From: DATEEG01 sp035525055
GTDB taxonomy: Bacteria; Actinomycetota; Acidimicrobiia; Spongiisociales; ZC4RG35
Reading direction: 5' to 3'
Length of the DNA: 9,948 bases
NCBI GenBank assembly: GCA_035525055.1
Contig: DATLEZ010000015.1
Location: forward strand, 1-9,948
Positions 1 through 4,627 of this stretch are shown here, in pieces; the first letter of the stretch is position 1, and the number at the start of each line of letters is the position of its first letter. The notes under the pieces were generated by a model. That model worked only from the letters and a program-made list of their open reading frames with translations. It ran no database searches and was not told the DNA's origin. The position numbers and the translations under genes are program-made.

Positions 1-433
1 CAGAACCTGTCATGCCAGTGGGAGAAGAGTGGTCCGGCCCGCCAGAACTCCTGGGCTCCTCATTGGTTTCCTCGGATTCGATGCCGGCTTCCTTGGTCTC
101 CATCTCAGCACGCAGGCTGCGAAGCTCGGCTCTCTCCGCCAATCGGGTCCTCGTCTGCCGACGCCACACGAGGCCGACTAGCTCATCAAGGATCGCCGCC
201 ACCAACCCAGCACCGAGGATGACTGCGAACAAGGGCAGGTCGAACTCGAAGGCAAGGATCTCCACCGTCACCTCGCCGGTGTTCTGGACAGCCAGGATGA
301 GGAACGTGACGGCGGCCAGGAATATAACGGCGAGGCTCACATAAAAGCCCGTGCCGCGGTACTCGACTCGCACGTCTCTGCCGTCTTCTTGTCCCACGTC
401 TCCTCCTTCTCGGTCGCTCCTCATGGAAAGCAT
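1..433 (-). CDS. LapA/DUF1049 family inner-membrane protein, 3' end outside window
   Basis: Minus-strand reading frame that runs off the left edge, so the C-terminus is missing. About 144 residues are visible. An acidic, charged N-terminus of about 30 residues precedes a hydrophobic helix (FYVSLAVIFLAAVTFLILAV), then the family signature around VQNTGEVTVEILAFEFDLPL, a second hydrophobic helix (FAVILGAGLVAAIL) and a basic/acidic coiled-coil-like tail (RRQTRTRLAERAELRSLRAE). Two membrane helices joined by a short beta-like stretch are typical of LapA-domain proteins. In proteobacteria LapA assists lipopolysaccharide assembly; in actinobacteria the role is unknown. I chose the ATG at 433 because AGGAAG lies 6 bases upstream. 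An ATG at 424 and a GTG about 45 bases further in, behind GGAGGAG, are alternatives. The plus-strand frame at 12-344 is its antisense shadow. Confidence 0.82.
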   Translation of the reverse strand, partial: MLSMRSDREGGDVGQEDGRDVRVEYRGTGFYVSLAVIFLAAVTFLILAVQNTGEVTVEILAFEFDLPLFAVILGAGLVAAILDELVGLVWRRQTRTRLAERAELRSLRAEMETKEAGIESEETNEEPRSSGGPDHSSPTGMTGS

Positions 434-543
434 ACGATTCTTCCTACCCGTGCCGACGGCCGGACACCGGCATCGGCCAGAGCCTCAAGGCTGTGGACCA
501 CGGCTCGAGAGACTCATCAAAGAGCAACCACCCAAAAAACCGC

Positions 544-585
544 CGGTAGAAGACCCGGTAGAAGAACCGTCTAACACGGTAGAAG
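544..585. repeat. Three short direct repeats CGGTAGAAG
   Basis: CGGTAGAAG occurs at 544-552, 556-564 and 577-585, just beyond the terminator hairpin that follows the tRNA-like sequence. On the minus strand this reads CTTCTACCG three times, ending near a run of six T (534-539). A small hairpin ACCGT-GTTAG-ACGGT lies between the copies. The cluster may act as a back-up terminator region for minus-strand transcription, or may be protein-binding sites flanking the attachment site. I cannot tell which. Confidence 0.5.
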
Positions 586-615
586 CCCTGGTCAGCAACT
601 CGCTGGCCAGGGCTT
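583..615 (-). terminator. Strong hairpin terminator after the tRNA(fMet)-like 3' half
   Basis: AAGCCCTGGTCAGC pairs with GCTGGCCAGGGCTT around the loop AACTC, giving a 14-bp stem with one G-T pair. It abuts the CCA end of the tRNA-like sequence at 615-666 and on the minus strand is followed by TTCT. It fits a natural terminator of a tRNA transcript read on the minus strand. Because the stem is symmetrical it could also stop plus-strand transcription. Its perfect state next to a broken tRNA suggests this side is the original chromosomal flank of the tRNA gene. Confidence 0.72.
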
Positions 616-666
616 GGTAGCGGGGGCGGGATTTGAACCCGCGACCTTCGGGTTGTGAGCGACGAG
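615..666 (-). pseudogene. 3' half of a tRNA(fMet)-like gene (probable attachment-site remnant)
   Basis: Read on the minus strand it contains an anticodon loop CTCACAA, the 3' anticodon strand CCCGA, variable loop AGGTC, a perfect T-arm (GCGGG-TTCAAAT-CCCGC), acceptor strand CCCCGCT, discriminator A and an encoded CCA. The order CTCGTCG..CTCAyAACCCGAAGGTC resembles bacterial initiator tRNA, with two Gs missing from the 5' anticodon strand and C in place of T in the CAT anticodon. No D-arm or 5' acceptor strand lies upstream, so it is not an intact tRNA. Tyrosine integrases commonly use tRNA 3' ends as attB, so this is best read as the distal att copy of an integrated element. A decayed duplicate is the alternative. 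The fMet identity is from memory of the family. Confidence 0.7.
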
Positions 667-774
667 TGGGCTTGCAGGGTTTTGATGGGTGTCGATCACC
701 GATAGTCAACGACGGATCAATTCGGAACGGCTGCCAACGGATGACGCATGGTGCCGGGTTGTGCTGGGCGGTTG

Positions 775-796
775 GGCACCAGTTCGGCACCAGGAA
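775..796. repeat. 11-bp tandem repeat GGCACCAGnnn beside the tRNA(fMet) remnant
   Basis: Two 11-bp units, GGCACCAGTTC and GGCACCAGGAA, agree at 8 of 11 positions. They sit 122 bp from the anticodon loop of the tRNA(fMet)-like fragment. The tRNA-Val pieces have 11-bp tandem GCGGACC units 117 bp from their anticodon loops. One helical turn of spacing and similar placement suggest integrase arm-type binding sites, or the 3' end of an integrase gene. Function is inferred only from position. Confidence 0.4.
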
Positions 797-977
797 TCAA
801 TCGGAGTGCACGGAACTCGTCGGTCGGGGCTCGGCTTGGGCAAAGGACCGGAGCGAAGGTGCCGTGAGCCGGTTCACGGTCAGGCGACACCACCACGGTT
901 CTAGCGGCATCGTCACGAGCTCGCCGTGACCGCCGCTGACTCGACCCAGACACTCCAGTCTCCCAACGCGCGCTGTT

Positions 978-1031
978 GGCTCAAGATGATCGGCCTTGCA
1001 AGGCTCGCACCGAGAGTGGGAGGCTTGAGCC
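978..1031 (+). promoter_or_regulatory. Possible structured leader upstream of the permease
   Basis: GGCTCAAG at 978-985 is the exact reverse complement of CTTGAGCC at 1024-1031, and a perfect 12-bp palindrome GCCTTGCAAGGC sits at 993-1004 between them. Together they could fold into a two-stem RNA ending about 110 bases before the permease start. No known riboswitch or T-box signature is recognisable and no promoter elements are convincing, so a regulatory role is only suggested. Confidence 0.25.
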
Positions 1032-1141
1032 GCTCGATCCCTCTCCGGCCACGACTTTGCGTCGGGCTGCCGACCGAAACTCAAAATCGGATGCTCCGGC
1101 CATGCGGGGCAGCCAGCGCGGCTACCAAGATAGAGACTGAA

Positions 1142-2401
1142 GTGAGCAGGGACACTCAGAAGATGGGGTTCAACGCGACCTGGTCGATGGCCGTGGGCGG
1201 AATGGTGGGGGGTGGAATCTTTGCAGTGTTAGGGGTGGTGGTGGAACGGGCCGGGCAGTGGGCCTGGTTGAGCTTTCTCGGCGGCGGTGTGATCGCCTTG
1301 GCCACGGCCTACAGCTACGCCGAACTATCGGCCCGCTATGGGGAGTCGGGTGGAGCTTTCCTATTCCTCCGCAAGATCCACCATGAGGGTATGGCAGGGA
1401 GCCTGTCGTGGGTTCTCATCGTCGGCTATGTCCTCACCTTGTCGGTGTACGCCTTCACTTTCGGTCACTATGTCGGGGAAGTCATCGGATGGAGTGACCT
1501 GGTGGTCCGTGTCCTCGCCGTGGGGATCATCGTGGTTCTGGCTCTGGTGAATCTGAGAGGAGTGGGAGGGTCGGCGCTGCTCGAGATAGTGACCGTGTGG
1601 GGGAAGGTGGCACTCTTAGCCGCTCTGGCCGTGGCCGGACTCATCCGATTCCGCCCGGCAGCGCTCACCAGTGGAGTCGAACCGCGAGGGTTGAGCGGGG
1701 CGCTCCTCGGGGCGGCGGCGGTTTTCATGGCCTATGAGGGTTTCCAGCTTCTCACCTACGACTACGACGAGATCCGCAGGCCCAATGTGACCCTACGGCG
1801 GGCCCTGCTACTGGCCGTGGTGACCGTGATGGGGATCTACATCGTGGTCACCCTCGGCGCCACCTCACTCGTGGGAGCGGGAACAATTGTCCAAGAACGC
1901 GAGATCGCCCTGGCCGCGGCCGGACGGCAGGCCTGGGGCACTCTGGGAGTGGTCCTGGTGTCGGTGGCGGCGGCGTTCTCCACCGGGTCGGCAATCAACG
2001 CAACCCTCTTTGCCACTGCCCGCCTGGCCGACACGGTGGCGACCGACGGCGAACTACCCACTTTCGCCTGCCACCGCAACACGCACAACGTCCCCGACCG
2101 CGCCCTTCTGGTACTGGCTGCAATGGGCGCCACCCTGGCGGCGATCGGGTCACTGGGAAGTTTGGTGGAAGCCGCCAGTCTGGTGTTCCTCTTCACCTTC
2201 GGGGTCGTCAACACGATCGCCGTCGGTCAACTCACGGAACGGCGCTGGATCCCAGCACTCGGTGCTCTGGGGGCGACAGGCGCGGTCGTGGTACTCGTGA
2301 TCGAACTGGTTCAAACCTCACCTTTCTCGCTGATCGCGCTGGGCGCACTGATCCTTATCGCCACCACACTGCGACCGTTGATCCTGCGCCACACCGGCTG
2401 A
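1142..2401 (+). CDS. APC-family amino acid permease, 12 membrane helices
   Basis: A secondary transporter of the amino acid-polyamine-organocation superfamily, expected to carry an amino acid across the cytoplasmic membrane with a proton or in exchange. From the GTG at 1142 it has 419 residues, close to the 420-480 usual for the family. The first helix carries the unwound GGMVGGGIFAVLG motif, which in APC structures binds the substrate amino and carboxyl groups. Further helices are SLSWVLIVGYVLTLSVYAF, LVVRVLAVGIIVVLALV, a helix-6 region with FMAYEGFQLLTYDYDE, and FSTGSAINATLFATARLAD for helix 8. About twelve helices can be counted. The frame stays open upstream to 926, but that part has no membrane character. 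The ATG at 1163 is the other possible start, with AGGGA 10 bases before it. Neither start has a strong ribosome site. The substrate cannot be named from sequence. Confidence 0.88.
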   Translation: MSRDTQKMGFNATWSMAVGGMVGGGIFAVLGVVVERAGQWAWLSFLGGGVIALATAYSYAELSARYGESGGAFLFLRKIHHEGMAGSLSWVLIVGYVLTLSVYAFTFGHYVGEVIGWSDLVVRVLAVGIIVVLALVNLRGVGGSALLEIVTVWGKVALLAALAVAGLIRFRPAALTSGVEPRGLSGALLGAAAVFMAYEGFQLLTYDYDEIRRPNVTLRRALLLAVVTVMGIYIVVTLGATSLVGAGTIVQEREIALAAAGRQAWGTLGVVLVSVAAAFSTGSAINATLFATARLADTVATDGELPTFACHRNTHNVPDRALLVLAAMGATLAAIGSLGSLVEAASLVFLFTFGVVNTIAVGQLTERRWIPALGALGATGAVVVLVIELVQTSPFSLIALGALILIATTLRPLILRHTG

Positions 2402-2522
2402 GCTCCGAAGGGAGACGCATGACCTTCCGATAGACGAATACCGCCAGCGTCGTGCCATCCTCAAAGTCCACCTGGCCAGTACATCCTCACCCTATCGGGC
2501 CTTGTGGTTGGCTCTGGGTTTG

Positions 2523-2699
2523 CTACCCGAGCCGGTCTGGTTTCGCCTCCACGATCCCCCGTCCGATGGCGTAGCGGACCAGTTCGGTCTGGTTGCGGAA
2601 TCCCAGCTTGCCCATCAGGTTGGCCCGGTCGGTCTCCACGGTGCGGGGACTCAGATAGAGGCGACGAGCCACCTCCCGGGCGGTGAGACCCTAAGCGGT
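2523..2699 (-). pseudogene. C-terminal remnant of a LuxR/NarL-type response regulator
   Basis: Minus-strand translation from 2690 down to the TAG at 2523-2525 gives 55 residues. They match the GerE/LuxR helix-turn-helix: LTAREVARRLYLSPRTVETD followed by RANLMGKLGFRNQTELVRYAIGR. The SPRTVE recognition helix and the KLG.RN.TE.VRYA tail are diagnostic of NarL/FixJ regulators. Just upstream, in the same frame, stands TAG (2691-2693) where the family has the Glu codon of an A-E-G-L motif, so a nonsense change is visible. Beyond it the sequence no longer resembles the LTPRE...VL segment. The receiver domain and half the HTH domain are absent. The break lies within 60 bp of the first tRNA-Val fragment, so element insertion or deletion may have cut the gene. 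The fragment cannot be expressed as a working regulator. Confidence 0.78.
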
Positions 2700-2751
2700 G
2701 CGAACACCGAAAACGAAGAGAGCCCAGCACCAACGGGGCGCCCGTTGTGAC

Positions 2752-2794
2752 CGTTGACGGGCTCGAACCGTCGACCTCTTCCTTGGTGAGGAAA
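2752..2794 (-). pseudogene. tRNA-Val 3' half, copy 1 (decayed attachment site)
   Basis: On the minus strand it reads TTTCC, a changed anticodon loop TCACCAA, GGAAG, AGGTC, then a T-arm GACGG-TTCGAGC-CCGTC with all five pairs intact, and the first bases of the 3' acceptor strand. The acceptor end is lost: AACGG stands instead of AACGCCC and no CCA is present. It matches copy 3 at most positions. It is the leftmost and most decayed of three copies and lacks an integrase tail on its right. Confidence 0.72.
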
Positions 2795-2876
2795 GAAGAC
2801 AACCGGAACGTCGATGATCGTCTAGGACGCCTGACTCGGACCCCAACCTCGGACAATGAACAATGACGAGCACTAT

Positions 2877-2926
2877 TGGTGGGCGTTGAGGGTCTCGAAC
2901 CCCCGACATCTTCCTTGTAAGGGAAT
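2877..2926 (-). pseudogene. tRNA-Val(UAC) 3' half, copy 2 (attachment site)
   Basis: On the minus strand it reads an anticodon loop CTTACAA (anticodon TAC, Val), strand GGAAG, a variable loop ATGTC, a T-arm GGGGG-TTCGAGA-CCCTC, acceptor strand AACGCCC, discriminator A and an encoded CCA. The 5' half of the tRNA is absent. One T-stem pair is G-C where copy 3 has C-G, a compensated change. It marks the left boundary of the 4.9-kb element, and the integrase tail at 3015-3053 lies at a fixed distance to its right. Confidence 0.82.
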
Positions 2927-3014
2927 GCAAGCCACCCTCCCCTACCAGGGCAAATGTCCGAAACCTCAATAACTTCAAGCCTTTTGACTCTCCAAGGATG
3001 CGCGGTATTGGTGG

Positions 3015-3053
3015 TCATTTCGCACCCTTGCGCGGACCGAACGCGGACCAGAT
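3015..3053 (-). pseudogene. Integrase 3' tail remnant, left copy
   Basis: The minus strand reads IWSAFGPRKGAK followed by TGA. A copy at 7941-7979 encodes the same twelve residues with differences only at the third positions of three codons (Ile, Ala, Phe). This is the pattern of a once-selected coding end. The position, about 90 bp from the tRNA anticodon-arm end and pointing toward it, is where tyrosine integrase genes of tRNA-targeted elements end. Upstream the frame is open for only a few more codons before a TGA, and the catalytic domain is gone. Identity as an integrase is inferred from position, because the peptide is too short to carry a motif. Confidence 0.55.
3032..3053. repeat. 11-bp tandem repeat GCGGACC, left arm of the element
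   Basis: GCGGACCGAAC followed directly by GCGGACCAGAT, 117 bp from the anticodon loop of tRNA-Val copy 2. It is the counterpart of the perfect pair at 7958-7979. It overlaps the putative integrase tail, so coding constraint and protein binding cannot be separated here. The units left of copy 3, which lie outside any integrase tail, favour arm-type binding sites. Confidence 0.5.
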
Positions 3054-3239
3054 CCGGTTCCAGCGACAAGCCCGTCACCATCCAGAATCAGCCCTTTCCT
3101 CCAGATCGCCGCCCGCTATCGACTCGGATCCCGATCCGCATTCGGCGGTGGTCCAGGCAGCAATCGCGAGCTTCCCGGGAATTCGCCGACTTCGACTTGG
3201 ACGGAGAGGACATACGCCTCGAAGCGCCAACGCAACCAG

Positions 3240-3746
3240 GTGGCCGAATGCTGGCCGAAGTTGGCGGACGAAGACTTGCATCGTCACGCGGTCGAGAACC
3301 TCGCCCAGGCCGATGCCCTCCTCTTTGGCCGGGTGACCTACGAAATGATGGAAGCAGCGTGGCGGCCGCCGGCGCCGACGGGAGCGAGGCCCGATTGGAT
3401 GGAACCCTTCGCCCGGACGATCGACGCGGCAAAGAAGTACGTCGCGTCAAACACCCTGGACCGGGTCGATTGGAACGCCGAGCTCGTGCGGGGTGATCTG
3501 GGAAAGGCCGTACAGCAGCTCAAGCGGGAGTCGGGTAAGGGACTGTTCGTGGGAGGCGTGATGTTCCCGCTTGCGTTGGCAGAGATGGGATTGATCGATG
3601 AGTACGAGTTCGTGGTGCACCCCAGGCTCGCGGGCCATGGGCCGACGTTGTTCGCAGGGCCATCGAAGCGTATCGACTTGAAGCTCGTGAGCCGACTGGA
3701 GTTCGGCTCGGGAGCGATGGCGATGCGGTACGAGCCGAGAACGTAG
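3240..3746 (+). CDS. RibD C-terminal / dihydrofolate reductase-like protein, N-terminus missing
   Basis: 168 residues of the RibD-C (bacterial bifunctional deaminase-reductase C-terminal, DHFR-fold) family, many members of which are NAD(P)H-dependent reductases of unknown substrate. Visible family segments are ALLFGRVTYEMMEAAW (the conserved GR.TYE motif), KKYVASNTLDRVDW, a helix with VQQLKRESGKGLFVGGV (the GG nucleotide-binding turn) and IDEYEFVVHPRLAGHGPTLF (the conserved HP...G.G..LF end). Normal members begin with a strand and an S/T-LDG motif about 30-40 residues before DEDLHRHAVENL. Here that part is absent, and neither the same frame nor the other frames upstream restore it convincingly. 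The GTG at 3240 is only the first available start in the frame. The gene is probably a 5'-truncated relic, although the core fold is intact. The integrase tail lies 190 bp upstream. Confidence 0.72.
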   Translation: MAECWPKLADEDLHRHAVENLAQADALLFGRVTYEMMEAAWRPPAPTGARPDWMEPFARTIDAAKKYVASNTLDRVDWNAELVRGDLGKAVQQLKRESGKGLFVGGVMFPLALAEMGLIDEYEFVVHPRLAGHGPTLFAGPSKRIDLKLVSRLEFGSGAMAMRYEPRT

Positions 3747-4191
3747 ATCGGGCTTGTTAGCCCGCGCTAGCTGGACCATTCGGCACTTCCACATGCGGCT
3801 CAGAGCTGCCGGATGCGTGGGTGACGAAGTCAATGTCGGCACCGGACGCACGTTGTGGGCTGAAGGCCCAAGCCCCAGAATCCGTTCGACATCAGTCAAC
3901 CGTCCGACGAATCCCCCTACCAAGTCAGTCCTTTGTTGCCCTCATAATTCGCGAGGAAGAGGGCACGAAGCCGAAACGGTCAACTACAGGGCCCGCCGGC
4001 GGGTCATTAGAAAGACAACCCATAGAGGTGTCAGCCGGTTCGCGAGCCAGGCTAAACCCCGGGAACTAACCAAACGGAAATTCATACCGAGGGTGACAGC
4101 CATCCACCACGATCAGCGCACCGACACATCCTCCCTGCCGGTTCCAGAGCACCGGTGGGTGCGCGAGAGGGCTCCGGGTGGTGGGTGATCT
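3747..4191. other. Gene-free stretch inside the element
   Basis: About 445 bp between the RibD-C gene and the MarR fragment. One plus-strand frame stays open for much of it (3754-4188), but its translation has no recognisable domain and a composition typical of non-coding GC-rich DNA. The only structure is a short hairpin-forming repeat at 3934-3970, which has a relative at 7571-7610. The missing 5' part of the MarR gene is not found here in any frame. Confidence 0.5.
3934..3970. repeat. Hairpin repeat, copy 1
   Basis: TGCCCTC pairs with GAGGGCA around a loop holding ATAATTCGCGAGGAA. The block shares CCTCAnAATT and CGCGAGGAAG with copy 2 at 7571-7610 and has the same orientation. It follows the RibD-C gene by about 190 bp and may be a terminator or a small mobile palindrome. 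The two copies are both inside the tRNA-Val element. Confidence 0.5.
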
Positions 4192-4410
4192 GTGCAGATT
4201 CGGGGGTCGCAGGTCCGTAGGGAACGATCAACCGAGGATCGCCGTGGTGTCTACTTGGCGATAACCGCGGCTGGTATAGACAAGATCAACGAAGTCTGGC
4301 CTGACCACCTCGTCAGCATCCCCAAGCACTTCGGACAGTACCTCAACCTCGAAGACGCCAAAGCCTTGGAAGCCGCTGCCAAAAAGATCCTCAACGGTGG
4401 CCGCGGTTAG
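4192..4410 (+). pseudogene. MarR-family regulator, C-terminal fragment
   Basis: 72 codons whose middle is the MarR wing and dimerisation helix: RRERSTEDRRGVYLAITAAG is the classic (R)..s.eDrRg..l.lT..G signature, followed by a helix through PDHLVSIPKHFGQYLNLEDA and AKALEAAAKKIL. MarR proteins have about 140-160 residues. The first 75-80, with helices 1-2 and the DNA-recognition helix, are missing. A TGA in the same frame stands directly before the GTG at 4192, and upstream frames show no MarR-like sequence. As it stands it cannot bind DNA as a MarR dimer. Together with the truncated RibD-C gene, also on the plus strand, it shows that the left half of the element has been rearranged. I treat it as a pseudogene. 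Confidence 0.75.
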
Positions 4411-4627
4411 ATTTTGGCAGAGCAGTCGGGATCGCTGCCGCCCGGAGATCGAGCCGCACTTGCCGACGACGGCAGGACGATTACGTTCCTCGCTTCCGCC
4501 CTCACCGTCTCGAAACGCTATGAACTGGAACTGCGCCCGACCGACGTGGGGGGACCGCTCGCACCGAGGCGGGTTCAGGGAAGGGCCTTTGACGAGACGT
4601 CGCCCGGGTGCGTCCGACTCGCGAGCC
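4411..4627. other. Short spacer between two converging genes
   Basis: 217 bp between the end of the MarR fragment and the stop codon of the cyclase gene, which converge here. A plus-strand frame from a TTG at 4414 crosses it and continues into the antisense of the cyclase. No domain or start signal supports it. No clear terminator hairpin with a T-run is visible. Confidence 0.4.

Larger units (their letters stand above)
667..1141. other. Gene-free stretch with att-side repeat and structured leader
   Basis: No convincing gene on either strand. An 11-bp near-tandem repeat (GGCACCAGTTC then GGCACCAGGAA) lies at 775-796, about 120 bp from the tRNA(fMet)-like anticodon loop. This resembles the layout next to the tRNA-Val pieces. 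A short minus-strand frame ending at 717 (C-terminus GAELVPNRPAQPG...) could be an integrase tail but is not identifiable. At 862-879 there is an inverted repeat CCGTGA/TCACGG with a 6-base loop. Nearer the permease, GGCTCAAG (978-985) is matched by CTTGAGCC (1024-1031), enclosing the perfect palindrome GCCTTGCAAGGC (993-1004). Confidence 0.5.

Noticed and set aside
530..590. CRISPR-like array from the CGGTAGAAG repeats
   Set aside because: Repeats are 9 bp with irregular 3-12 bp gaps; no spacer structure and no cas genes.
485..790. Minus-strand frame of 101 codons with SQPEGRGFKSRPRYQA
   Set aside because: The motif is the tRNA(fMet)-like sequence in translation; start and end lack support.
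926..1141. N-terminal extension of the permease by 72 codons
   Set aside because: The extension is Arg/Pro/Cys-rich with no family similarity and covers the palindromic leader; the permease fold begins right after 1142.
2877..2926. An intact tRNA-Val gene at this or the two sister sites
   Set aside because: No D-arm or 5' acceptor strand could be matched upstream of any copy; only 3' halves are present.
2461..3081. Minus-strand frame of 206 codons
   Set aside because: Contains translated tRNA sequence twice (KEEVDGSSPST, KEDVGGSRPST) and reads the LuxR remnant and the integrase tail in the wrong frame.
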